Made by a program: the position numbers and the translations under genes. Positions 22,225-31,329 of a DNA stretch of 64,000 nt are shown one piece after another (position 1 is the first letter of the stretch; each line of letters opens with the position of its first letter). The DNA comes from Agapetus fuscipes (taxonomy: Eukaryota > Arthropoda > Insecta > Trichoptera > Glossosomatidae): positions 2,108,001-2,172,000 of the forward strand of contig OX637363.1 of NCBI GenBank assembly GCA_951799405.1. Direction: 5' to 3'. The notes beneath the pieces are model-generated. The model searched no databases. It saw only the letters and a list, made by a program, of their open reading frames with translations, and had not been told where the DNA came from.

Positions 22225-22452
22225 CTTGTTGATGGCTGTGAGGGTGCACTGTAATTAAGGTACCAGTTGTGAGCAAAACAGCTGCTGGTACTCATTTATT
22301 GTGAAGACAGAGTAAGTCTTGTCGGTATTTTATTTTGGGTTTCACATAAGTACCGAATTGGAAATCATTTATGACACCCTCGGTGGGATTCGAACTCGGG
22401 CTCTCGAAATGGAATGCAAGAACTCTACCAACTGAGCTATCGATACAGACTG
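22225..22452 (-). mobile_element. SINE-A copy, diverged
   Basis: Minus strand: GTGGGATTCGAACTCGGGCTC and CTACCAACTGAGCTATCGA are complements of boxes B and A. The 3' half at the left is degenerate. Confidence 0.7.
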
Positions 22453-23145
22453 ACAAGTAAAAACAAAACAATAAATAGTTTCAATACACAAATTTATTTA
22501 CATTTTATTCTTCTTTTTAACATATTTTGTACATTTTACATCTTAAACGAATAAAGATACACATAATTTCCATTTTTCAGTTTTTGTACATCATGTAATG
22601 AATCAGCACCAAGTCCCTGTTTCGAGACGCAGCGTCCAAGGTAAAAATAGCCATGATGAACGCCAATCTTTGATAGAAGTGGCACCAAGAGAAGAAGAAG
22701 AAGAAGTAATCATTTCATTAAAAGGAAAGCTTCCACACGTATTACAAGAGATACAAAGATAGAATATGTCACATAATTAAAAGATAGAAAAAAGAAAAGC
22801 TGTAAGTTCATAAAGATAAAATAAATAAAAAATGGACAGAAAATGTGGATATCTAAAAATTGATATTAATAAAATCATGAAAAAATATATATTGTACAGA
22901 TAAAAAATGAAAGTTTTTTTTTTAATTTTGCACTCTACTAGTACACTGTTTTTATTATAAATTGTTACTTAGACGTCTTAGAAACATTTTTTTTTCATCA
23001 AAGAGCTAGGTGATATTACAAAATAAACGAATTTATTTTAAATATCATTAATTGATGAGGCATTCACTTTGTAACCTTTCATTTTTTTAAAATTAAAATT
23101 AAAAAACAAATTGTATAAGGTTACGGGGCGAGTAAAATTTAATAA
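22453..23145. other. Mostly unassigned; one LINE tail
   Basis: 22640-22712 (AAAAATAGCCATGATGAACGCC...AAGTGGCACCAAGAG, then (GAA)n) matches 42225-42283 and resembles a LINE 3' terminus with a GAA tail. Nothing else supported. Confidence 0.4.
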
Positions 23146-23188
23146 TGTACGACCGGTTTCGGAAACAATGTTTCCATCGTCAGTTACA
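23146..23188 (-). other. Hammerhead-ribozyme-like motif of Penelope type
   Basis: Minus strand reads TGTAA, CTGACGA, then T, a GGAAAC/GTTTCC stem with ATT loop, GAAA, and palindromic ACCGGT followed by C and GTACA. This matches the order of a minimal hammerhead (stem I, CUGANGA, stem II, GAAA, short stem III, cleavage-type UC). Deviations: an extra U before stem II and an A-G mismatch in stem I. Known PLEs carry such motifs; activity is not implied. Confidence 0.4.
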
Positions 23189-23756
23189 AAATATTACTAT
23201 AAATTTACTTTATTGCTTTACCGAATTATAAATACATACTCGTATATAAGCCTCAAACAACAAAAAAGTACAATGAAAATTATGACACTTTATTATCAAA
23301 AGCTGAATTGCAGATATTTTATTTTTAATTATGATTCAGTACAAAAAAAAATACAAAAAAAATCTTTGCAAAAAATGTACTTTTGAAAATAACTAATTCA
23401 TTGAACTTTATTTCTGTTTCAAATTTAAAAAAAATATAACAACTAAAAATATTTGTTTTTGTTACCAATGAGGATGGAATCATTTTGGACCAACTTAGTA
23501 TTATACAGAAATCGAATTATCTGGATATCAGCGATTGAAAAGTTCTTAATACTACGATAGGTATCTTAATATTTTCTATAATAATTGTATCTTTGTATTT
23601 TACAAATCATTGACTCGTTTTTTTCTTCATGGCGTATCACAATCTTTAACGATCATTATTTGGATAAAAAGAAACGCAATAGACCGAATACATTTTAATT
23701 AAATGATAGATTTGCAAGCCAATCACGGCATACAGAGAACAAGTAATCGAGCTAAG
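23189..23756. other. No gene seen
   Basis: AT-rich. Short ORFs are of low complexity. Confidence 0.4.
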
Positions 23757-23912
23757 AAAAACCGTAAAACTCGATAATGTGAGAGTTCTTATAAATATTT
23801 TTTAAATAAATTTATTGTTTTCATAAGACACATTGGTACAGTACACATGCAAACATTGCTTATGTTAAATTTTCTCAATGGTGTATACGATAAAGAAGAA
23901 CTAAGGCAGCGT
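23757..23912 (-). mobile_element. MITE-1 copy, partial
   Basis: AAAACTCGATAATGTGAGAG to GTATACGATAAAGAAGAACTAAGGCAGCG, the inverse of the left half of 3250-3504. The other terminal repeat is missing. Confidence 0.65.
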
Positions 23913-24376
23913 AATAGCAGACACTTCACTAACCAAGAGCCTTTAGCTTATGAGATGACAATTGGACCAACTGGAAAACCATAGAAAGCTCTGTGAGATG
24001 CAGGAAATAGTAAGATGGTGAAACGCTGATTATCTTTCATTTGTACATCCATACATTTACAAAATCACCTTAAGCACGGTTTTATCAAGAAGTAGCAGCA
24101 AATGTTTACAGGGTTATTCAAGTTTGGTTGAATTGTGACTGAAATTTGGTACCATTTAGCAATTAAATTTGAACGAAAATGCCTGAACCAAAATAAGTGA
24201 CATCAAACCACCAAATCAATCGCTGCTTTCTTCCCGAATGTCATTTTGCTTTCATTTTTTGATTGTTAAAGCCACAGTTTACAAAACCTGCGACATTATC
24301 CCACCAAGGCTAATTGGGAATGTTACGTCTTCATTGTTAATATCTTGGATTGCATAAGGTCCACTTGGATTGATTT
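23913..24376. other. No gene seen
   Basis: No supported feature. Confidence 0.35.
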
Positions 24377-24590
24377 GACCGGTCCGTAGTCTAGTGGTTA
24401 CTGACTCGTAAATGAAAGGTTGTGAGTTCGGATCCCGGCGGAGCACACAAAAAATATACCATTTATATTTTCAAATATGCTCTTCGCTGGGTTGAAAAAT
24501 TCACAAACCTTTACCAAAGACCGGCCAAAGGGTGGAACACACAAAAGCAGCGCTCACCAAATAAAAAATCCTATTAGTTATATTATTTGG
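24377..24590 (+). mobile_element. SINE-B copy, B1-type end, internal deletion
   Basis: Head GACCGGTCCGTAGTCTAGTGG, box B GTTCGGATCCC, body to GACCGGCC, then jumps to CACACAAAAGCAGCGCTCACCAAAT. It lies just downstream of the cuticular gene's stop codon, so it may sit in or after the 3' UTR. Confidence 0.75.
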
Positions 24591-24655
24591 TACTGTATTT
24601 TTTTCCATTGCGCTTAGATTTATCGACTTAATGACCACAGTTGTTGGCTGAGAGA

Positions 24656-24767
24656 TCAGTTGAATGTTGGCAGGGCGAGGGGAGCCAGGGGCACCACGGC
24701 CTTCACGTGGTGGTGGTGGATTTGCGGGTGACTAGCATGACCACTTCTGGTGACGACTGCGTTGAAC
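24656..24767 (-). CDS. RR-2 gene, last coding exon
   Basis: Acceptor CCACAG at 24768-24773. It adds G to complete a GGG codon, then [10 protein letters not shown], a four-His run and a hydrophobic [10 protein letters not shown] tail before TGA. The His-rich tail is typical of RR-2 proteins. Confidence 0.85.
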
Positions 24768-26426
24768 CTGTGGACAAATAGATGCACCTGTCGTGATTTA
24801 TCGGGTGAAAAAAAATTGTTTTTTCTTACCACTACGATGAAAAAACTTAAAAACTCAAATGAGTAGTAACAGCGTGTTTTTAAGTTTTAGTGAAAAAAAA
24901 AAAAAAAATGTAATTTGTCATGTATGTTCCTTGACTTATAGGTTGTTATGCGGCTGACCACCCATAATGTAAAAATTGGTTCACTTTGCCAATGTCACCT
25001 CTGTTTCAGGGAAGGACGGCAAGAGTTGCAAGGCTTATGTTCATTTGAGATTGGGTTTTTATATTGTAGGTCCACATGCGGCATGTGTTAGCGCGAAATT
25101 ATACATATCTGCTTGTGGGAATGCATTTAATATAAAACTTAAATGATATATATCTTTGCAGCTTAGATTAGATTAGATTAGATTAGTGGTAGACCGATCC
25201 GTAGTCTAGTGATTAGTGCTTCGGACTTGTAAATGCAATCTACTTGGAATGCAAACTTCTAGCTCTGGCTTTCGGACTTCACGGCTCAATTTTTTATCGA
25301 CACTCTGCGCTGCACACGATTTCGGTACGCATTTATACTAGTTCATACGGACATATGGACGGTTCTCATACAGAACGGATACAAGGAGGGTGATAAGGAT
25401 CACGTATGCAAAATAATACCATGGATCATACTAGTTCCAGACTGCTCTATGAATGCGTGTACAGTCGCACGTAGGCACTGCAAGTTTGCAACAATATTTT
25501 CCACCTGAGTGAGAATCATCTAAGACAGAGTGAGCCAGTTACCCGTTCCTGTCATCAGCCGTGTAGTCCACCCTCCTCACGGTGCCATCAGGCTCCACCA
25601 GGGAGTACATGCCCCTCACCACGTCTCCGTCTCTGGCCTCGTGCTGGCTCTTGTGGTCTCCGGTGTGGTGGTCGTCCACTGCGTACTTGAACTCGTATTT
25701 GGGGTGCTTGTGTGGCTGTTAATATCAACAGAAACATTAAACATTGAAAAAAACTAACAAAAAGCTCTTCTCATCCACCTACCGCGACGTGTTTTTTTTA
25801 AATACTTATAGATAATTGGCCAAATTTAGCCATTGCTTTGATTATGCACTGGTTTTCGTAGAATTCACCTAAATAATGACTTAACTGCTTGTGGAAGATT
25901 GTTTAAAATGTTTATTTAATTAATGAATTCACAAATTAGCAAAAGATAACAGCAATTCGAATGGATGAGAGCAAGCGGACATGTTGCTGTTGTGACATTT
26001 CTAGAAAGATGACGGAAGATGGATACAGCTGTCAAACATTGACATGAAATTGATAGCAAAACCACCAAAAAAAAAAATACAACTGTGTCATTGGTAGGCA
26101 TGTTAAATTCTTAACAGTAATACTTGGTGCAAACTTGTGTCACCATGGCATTAGCTGTTCACTGTGATGTGATGTGGGCTCCTGTGGGCAAACGATGAGA
26201 TAGTCGTATGAAGGCGCACTGGGGCTGACAATCCCTGTCACCAGATTGTTAGAGGAGTATCAGATGGCCAAGCTCTCCTTTTATAATGACTCTGGATATC
26301 CATTCATTCTCTCGCTATTTCAGAAATTAAAAACAATCTAAATAGGGTGAATGAAAAAATCAGAACGTACATAGTGCTCATGGTGGAGAGGTGAAACAAG
26401 GCCGGCAGTTACGAGGGGCGCCGCTC
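24656..26426 (-). CDS. RR-2 cuticular protein gene (spliced, partial at 5' end)
   Basis: Structural cuticle protein; RR-2 proteins bind chitin in the extracellular exoskeleton, mainly hard cuticle. Coding segments on the minus strand: 26371-26426, 25543-25715 and 24656-24767, joined in frame by GT-AG introns. The middle exon holds the Rebers-Riddiford domain: [37 protein letters not shown] and [12 protein letters not shown], continuing into GFNAVV of the last exon. The segment before the domain reads [13 protein letters not shown] and ends HEHY at a GTACGT donor. The last exon ends with [14 protein letters not shown] and TGA at 24656-24658. The signal-peptide exon was not found. If the acceptor at 26427-26428 is right, the upstream exon ends in phase 1; alternatively the frame is open to an ATG at 26494-26496. 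An R1 insertion lies in the last intron. Family very secure, 5' end not. Confidence 0.88.
24928..25186 (+). mobile_element. R1 copy in the cuticular gene's last intron
   Basis: Near twin of 1025-1292, with (TTAGA)n tail; antisense to the host gene. Preceded by about 20 bp of RTE linker (AATGTAATTTGTCATGTATG). Confidence 0.8.
25262..25480 (+). repeat. U1 dispersed repeat
   Basis: GGACTTCACGGCTCAA, GTTCATACGGACATATGGACGG and GATAAGGATCACGTATGC recur at 38440-38720 (inverted) and 47752-48262. Class unknown. It lies in the cuticular gene's last intron. Confidence 0.55.
25543..25715 (-). CDS. RR-2 gene, chitin-binding domain exon
   Basis: Acceptor AACAG at 25716-25720; starts CCA in phase 0 and ends AACGG before a GTAACT donor. 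Encodes about 57 residues, [15 protein letters not shown] to [10 protein letters not shown]. Its higher GC than the flanks fits coding sequence. Confidence 0.9.
25716..26370. other. Intron of the cuticular gene
   Basis: No other gene supported. 26268-26335 is a minus-strand remnant of the RTE coding end (TTATAATGACTCTGGATATCC). A minus ORF at 25916-26101 begins with a hydrophobic stretch made by a T-rich run and is probably incidental. Confidence 0.55.
26371..26426 (-). CDS. RR-2 gene, exon before the domain
   Basis: Flanked by TTGATTCCAG and a GTACGT donor. Encodes [18 protein letters not shown] and joins phase 0 to the domain exon. Such Ala/Pro/His stretches precede RR domains. Its frame stays open upstream to 26496. 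Confidence 0.7.
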
Positions 26427-27206
26427 CTGGAATCAAAACCAATATATTGTTAGGATTGTACTTGGGTATTAGTGCTGCATCATCAAGAACTATCATTGTC
26501 TGTGGTGACGCATGAATAGCGTCATCTATTTTTATTTTAATTAATAGTCTAAGAAGCGAATTTCATGTTGGTCTTTCACAATCTGAAAAAAGTGCGGATA
26601 AAAATCGCAAGATGTCGGTATCAACTTTTTTGACATCTGAGCAACGTGAGATTAGCAAGGACTTCCATTTCCGTCGTGTTCGCAAGTAGACACGTTTTTA
26701 TATGTCTCTCGACCGATTTGAAATTCACCGTTAAAATCTGTGAGTGAGTGGGTTTGTTTTACATATAACTTGCAAGTGTGGCAGTTTGTGAACAGAGCTC
26801 AGCACCACAGGATCCTGAGAAACGAGCATCATCTTGGACCAGCGGCACAATTTGAGGTGAGTGGCGGTCCTTTTGATTTCGCTTCTTTGGTACGGGATAG
26901 TCGTCCAAAATTGAAAGCCACCTATTGAAGGTTGGCTTTTGTTTGAGAGAGAAAATACCATAGGCATTAGATATGTGTATTTTATATCTCGCATTGGAGA
27001 ATACGTTGCAGTTTCTCCATTTGTTGGTTTTTTTGTATTTTATATACTCCCCCTGAGGGGCAAAACTTACACCTTGCCCCTTCAGTCTGCAATCTCCATA
27101 ACCTTGAACCAATAACGAAGCTTCCAGAAGACTTGAAAGCATAGAGCCAGAATCCCCAGCATTTGAGAAACACCAAGACGGATGAATCGATATGCTGACC
27201 TCAAAG
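26427..27206. other. Probable upstream part of the cuticular gene; exon not resolved
   Basis: The first exon should lie here or beyond on the minus strand. Candidate signals exist on both strands (minus GGTGTAAGT donor near 27070; plus GAGGTGAGT near 26856) but none gives a phase-compatible signal peptide. Confidence 0.4.
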
Positions 27207-27893
27207 TCTTTGACTTATAGGTTGGTATGAGGCTGAAGACCCATATATAATGTAAAAAATGGTTCTTTTTGTCAATGTCGACCCTGTGTCAGTGAAGGCC
27301 GGCAAAAGTTTCAGGACTTATGTTCATTTGAGGTTTGGATATCGACGGTTAAAAGCACTAGGGCATAAGCAACATAAGCTAAATTGTTCAGGAGAGCAGT
27401 TTAAAGTGTGAGATTGCAGAAAATTGGCATAACTTTTTTATTTTTATCATATCGTTAAAATCAAAACAGCTCCAAAATTAACAAAAAATAAAGCATTTAT
27501 TGGCATTCCTAAAAATGTGGTTGTAAGATAGTTTAAGATTTTTGTATGTCACAAGCGCCTTTGGGACAAAAAAGGCCAAAATTTCGTCGGTTACACCAAA
27601 ACCATACTTCGAAAACGCAGTTGTTTACTTGGGCATAAACAACGCAAAAAAAAATCGTAGAGCTATGGGAGTTAGCGTATTAAAAAGAGCGAAAAATTTC
27701 AAGTAGGATAGCATTCATAACTCATTTTTGACCAAAATGTCGGTTGTAACCTTCGATATTCTTTGAGGTATGGTTTTTATTTGTAAGTACACAATCAGTA
27801 TTTGTAAGCGCAAACTACACGTGTTTGTTTATAGGATGCATTTGATATGAGCTTTAAATGTTCTTTTATTTTTGCAAATTAGATAAGAGATTA
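27207..27893 (+). mobile_element. R1 copy split by MITE-3
   Basis: 27207-27338 carries the head and middle, 27760-27893 the rest (TTATTTGTAAGTACACAATCAG to TTTGCAAATTAG). It ends about 30 bp from the FG-rich gene's poly(A) signal. Confidence 0.75.
27339..27759. mobile_element. MITE-3, 421 bp
   Basis: Inverted ends ATATCGACGGTTA (left) and TAACCTTCGATAT (right). TTTGAGGTTTGG before and TTTGAGGTATGG just after look like a duplicated R1 target. No ORF; contains GGGCATAA-CAAC words twice. Single copy in the window. Confidence 0.6.
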
Positions 27894-27923
27894 CAGATCC
27901 TCGGAATCCTGTATATATTACAG

Positions 27924-27929
27924 TTTATT
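27924..27929 (-). terminator. AATAAA poly(A) signal overlapping the stop codon
   Basis: Minus-strand GAGAAATAAACTG places the TAA stop (27925-27927) inside AATAAA, implying a 3' UTR of only 15-30 nt if used. Confidence 0.6.
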
Positions 27930-28233
27930 TCTCACCGAATCCAATACCGGTTCCTGTGAACGACGTCTGTGGAGCGCCGAACAAGGTTTGTGTATTTCCG
28001 AAGGCTGTGGTTCCCAGGAGCGTCTGAGGGTTTCCGAAGAGGTTTTGTGCTTGCTGGTTGCCGAAGACTCCGCCTCCTAGGGCAGCTGGTGACGTTTGCC
28101 CGCCGAAGACCAGGCTCTGTGAAGATACGGCCCCTCCAGCTGTCCCGAGGTTCCTAAAGCCTCCTCCAGCTCCGAAACCTCCAAATTGGGGAGCAGCATT
28201 TGAAGAAAGTATGACGGTGCATAACAAAATAAC
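27925..28233 (-). CDS. FG-rich gene exon 2
   Basis: From GTT ATT TTG after the CAG acceptor to TAA. The apparent upstream extension through TTG-CAG is intron sequence. Confidence 0.8.
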   Translation of the reverse strand, partial: VILLCTVILSSNAAPQFGGFGAGGGFRNLGTAGGAVSSQSLVFGGQTSPAALGGGVFGNQQAQNLFGNPQTLLGTTAFGNTQTLFGAPQTSFTGTGIGFGEK

Positions 28234-29254
28234 CTGCAAAGAAAATATGTGTGTACTTTATATAAGAAAATGGTATTTTCCTACATTTACAACTAACAAT
28301 ATCTCCTTGACAGATAGGTTGGTATGAGGCTGACCCCCCGTGCTGTAAAAATTGGTTCACTTTTGACAATGCCACCTCGGTTTCAGGGAAAGTTGGCAAG
28401 AGCTGCAAGGTGGTTGTTCATATGAGGTTTTGTTCATTTGTATGCACACATGCAGAATGTGTAAGCGCGAACCGGCATGTGCCTTTCTGTGGGCATGCAT
28501 TTATTATGAGCCTTAAGTGTTAACATATCTTTGCAGCTTAGATTATAGGTATGCCTCTCTAATCTAAGCTGAGAAGAGCTATCACATTTTAGATTAACGT
28601 TTCATGCATGTTCATGTCCACACGTATAAGTTTGCGCTTACACGTGCCGCATGTGGACTTCAAACATCAAACCCCAACCTCAAATGAAAATACATAAGTC
28701 CTGCATCTCTTGCCGGAGTGAAACAGGAGTAACATTGACAAAGTTAACATTTTTTTAGCAGTATGGGTGTTCAGCCACATACCAACCACTAAGTAAATAG
28801 TGATAACGCAACGCCACTAAACTACACAAATAGTGCAACTTCTTGCCGCGTTGTCCCCGAAGGTGTCGCATGTGGCAAGTCGAACCTATTTATTTTTACA
28901 GGTAAGGGCCACCATTTCGGCAACCATTTCAGTTGAGGTGGGGGATTCCCAGCTCTCGAGAGGGCTTTTACTTATTTCTTGTGTTGGCTGAGTAAACCTT
29001 GCCGGTATTTAATTTTGGGCTTTGAAATAAACACCGGAACGGGAAGCTATTTCTGACAACTTCGGTGGGATTCGGGCCCAAGCTCATGGCATGGAATTCA
29101 AGCACTCTACCGACTGAGCTATCGACCGGACTTCATGATACACACGAATTTATTGAATTGGCGTTTTGACACTTAATTTTATAAAACTTAAATAATAAAA
29201 CTCAAAACTGATCCAAAAGAGTATTTTAAGTAAAAATCATACCTTTTTGAACAT
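27925..29254 (-). CDS. Secreted FG/glycine-rich protein gene, two exons
   Basis: Predicted 106-residue secreted protein of unknown exact role, probably extracellular or cuticle-associated. Exon 1 (29243-29254) encodes only MFKK, then a GTATGA donor; exon 2 (27925-28233) follows a TTTCTTTGCAG acceptor in phase 0. Together they give a signal peptide, MFKKVILLCTVILSSNA, cleaved likely before APQFGG. The mature part is low in charge and rich in Gly, Phe, Gln and Thr, with spaced FGG/FGN/FGA motifs (GGGVFGN, NLFGNPQTL, TAFGNTQTLFGAPQT). No cysteine in the mature part and no RR domain. A four-residue first exon split inside the signal peptide is the usual arrangement in insect cuticular genes. A TATA/Inr promoter lies just upstream. 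The 1,009 bp intron is almost entirely three retroelements. Neighbour and same strand as the RR-2 gene. Confidence 0.8.
28303..28548 (+). mobile_element. R1 copy in the FG-rich gene intron
   Basis: CTCCTTGACAGATAGG head to GATTATAGG tail. Tail-to-tail with the next inverted copy, 6 bp away. Confidence 0.75.
28555..28797 (-). mobile_element. R1 copy in the FG-rich gene intron
   Basis: CTAATCTAAGCTG at the left, ACATACCAACCACTAAG at the right. With 28303-28548 it can form a long RNA hairpin in the pre-mRNA. Confidence 0.75.
28805..29132 (-). mobile_element. SINE-A copy in the FG-rich gene intron
   Basis: Complete by eye: 3' end GCCGCGTTGTCCCCGAAGG at the left, box A complement CTACCGACTGAGCTATCGACC at the right. 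Same orientation as the gene. Confidence 0.8.
29243..29254 (-). CDS. FG-rich gene exon 1 (MFKK micro-exon)
   Basis: ATG at 29252-29254 followed by TTC AAA AAG and the GTATGA donor. Preceded by about 70 nt of 5' UTR. Confidence 0.75.
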
Positions 29255-29322
29255 GTTTAGTTTATAACTTTAACTCTACACAATTATAAGACTTTTCACT
29301 TATCAAATCGCTACCATTGATT

Positions 29323-29358
29323 GACTGAACCTCCATGTATTGATCTCCACCTTATATA
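29323..29358 (-). promoter_or_regulatory. TATA box and initiator of the FG-rich gene
   Basis: TATATAAG at 29351-29358 and an arthropod-type initiator TCAGTC with its A at 29326, 32 bp downstream. The transcription start is inferred at about 29326, giving a ~71 nt leader before ATG. Confidence 0.7.
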
Positions 29359-29389
29359 CTGATATCTGAGTTAACGAGTGACATGTACT

Positions 29390-29740
29390 AACATGCCATA
29401 TGAGAAAAAACACAAGTATTCATTTGTGTTACAGCCATAGCAAAGAATTACAAGTATTTAGTATAGTCCAGCCAACTGCTAACATTCATGTCAACATTCT
29501 GTCTCACATTTATCCTGGAGTTCTTTTCATGATGTTTTCTTCTTCCACTTGTTATAGATTTATGATCTGTTTCTTGTGGAACTCCCTCCTGTGATGCAGA
29601 AGACCAGCTGTTCTTCCATCTTTTGGGAGGGCGACCTGGTAGACGCTGGCCGTCCGGTATCTCCTGTGCCACGACTCGGGCTATCCTTGCTTCGTTCATG
29701 CGGTCTACATGGTCCCTCCAGAACCGTCTCCTCTTCCTGT
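29390..29740 (-). mobile_element. LINE reverse-transcriptase C-terminal remnant
   Basis: Minus frame 29448-29740 has FWRDHVDRMNEARIARVV and DGQRLPGRPPKRWKNSW, the GHV.RM...GRP..RW pattern of LINE C-termini. Not the R1-linked family. Confidence 0.6.
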
Positions 29741-30382
29741 TCTAATCTAATCTAATCTAATCTAATCTAATCTAAGTTGCAAAGATATGTTGATATGATA
29801 ATACATTGGAGATCCACATTACATGCATTCTCACAACCAGACACGTACAAGTTTGCGCTTGCACATGCCTCATGTGAACCTACAACATAAAAACCAAATC
29901 TAAAATGGACATACACCCTGCAACTCTTGCCATCCTTCCCTGTAAGAGGGGTGACGTTGGTAAAGTGAACCATTTTTACAGCATGGGTGGTCAGCCGCAT
30001 ACCAACCTATAAGTCAAGGAACATACACAACAAATTACATTTTATAAATCAGTAAATAATAATATTATTAAAACTAAACAGAAAATAAATTACAATTTAA
30101 CAATCCCTAGCCGCCAACATTACAGATCATCCGCCATTTTTTTCTGTCCTTGCATACTTCTTTCATTTCCTCCAGAGTCATAACCTTTTTCATACAGGCT
30201 CTTCTTTTATTATGACTCTGGATATTCCATTCATTCGCAATTTCCGATATTTGGTCCATCCATACCTTTCTCGGTCTTCTCCTCCATCTGACGATGTCTT
30301 CAGTACCGCACATGCTTCTGATTTCTGAGTTCCTCAATCGGTCTCTCAGTGCTTTTGCAGCAATGGCGCGGAGTGTTTTCAT
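29741..30382 (-). mobile_element. RTE-type LINE 3' end with R1 and coding remnant
   Basis: The clearest link between R1 and its LINE. Codons 30382 to 30107 end in SHNKRRACMKKVMTLEEM...VCKDRKKWRMICNVGG and TAG; ~105 bp of linker follows, then R1 with six TTAGA tail units at 29741-29775. An internal deletion removes part of the RWFGHVERM region. Confidence 0.85.
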
Positions 30383-30406
30383 CTTCAGAAATTATTTACT
30401 TAAATC

Positions 30407-30600
30407 AATCCGGTCTGTGGCTTAGTGGTAGATCTTCGGACTCGTGAATGGAAGGTCGTGAGCTCCAATCCCGGTGGAGCACAAAAAATATTCCATTTAT
30501 ATTTTCCAAAATGCTCTTCTCTGTGCTAAAAAAATCATATACTTTTACAGCAAACCTGTCACCAAAGGTCCATCAGGACTGCAAGATACCGCTTATTAAT
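30407..30600 (+). mobile_element. SINE-B copy, 3'-truncated
   Basis: TCCGGTCTGTGGCTTAGTGG head, diverged box B (GAGCTCCAATCCC), body to CCAAAGGTCCATCAGGAC. Confidence 0.65.
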
Positions 30601-30779
30601 AAGTGAATTAATTGCTTATAGACAAAATATAGCTTTGTATGGGCGTCCATGTACTGTGGGTCCTTCTGACACATAAGAACGGGATGAGTTTGAGAGTACT
30701 AGATTTTTTAGGTAAGTACTTCTTTATGTGTAGACTCACTTGCATCTTTATAAATGCAAATATTTAAGAATCTTAATCT

Positions 30780-31090
30780 TCTAATCTAATCTAATCTAAG
30801 TTGCAAGGATATGTTACATTGAAGATTCACATTACATGCATTCTCACAACCAGACACATACAAGTTCGCGCTTGCACATGCCTCATGTGAACCTACAACA
30901 TAAAAATCAAATCTCAAATGGACATACACCCTGCAACTCTTGCCGTCCTTCCCTGAGACAGGGGTGACATTGGCAAAGTGAACCATTTTTACAGCATGGG
31001 TGGTCAGCCGCATACCAACCTATAAGTCAAGGAACACACACACACGACAAATTACATTTTATACATCATTAAATAATAATATCTTAATAA
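30780..31090 (-). mobile_element. R1 copy with RTE linker
   Basis: Tail CTAATCTAATCTAATCTAA at the left; head ACCAACCTATAAGTCAAGG near 31030, then about 55 bp of linker shared with 29741-30382. Confidence 0.8.
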
Positions 31091-31329
31091 TTTATTTATT
31101 GATGCCTATTTTTTTACTGATATCAATTGCATTTTTCTTGTTGGTGGGACTGTATGAGCTTGTTTGTTTGTATGCTAGGCCAAATCAATCACAAATATTT
31201 TTCCCTTTTGAAATTTTACGAATCTTTTCTTGGAAAAATTGTTGTGAAATGTGGAGCAATTTCCTTAGAAAATTAATTGATATACTTCTTATAGTCTTAA
31301 TACACTTGCCGGTTTTTGAAATTTTTTAG
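31091..31329. other. Unassigned
   Basis: A 109-residue plus frame spans R1 and this stretch, with a hydrophobic run. No domain recognised and no supporting gene signals. Confidence 0.3.

Noticed and set aside
25916..26101. Minus ORF starting with a hydrophobic, signal-like stretch
   Set aside because: Hydrophobicity comes from a T/A-rich run; it lies in an intron with no splice continuity to the cuticular exons.
26277..26285. TATAAAAGG on the minus strand as a promoter for the cuticular gene
   Set aside because: Lies inside the gene, lacks a spaced initiator, and belongs to an RTE coding remnant (TTATAATGACTCTGG...).
26776..26855. Possible plus-strand exon ending in a GAGGTGAGT donor
   Set aside because: Open in one frame, but no homologous motif, no partner exon and no upstream start seen.
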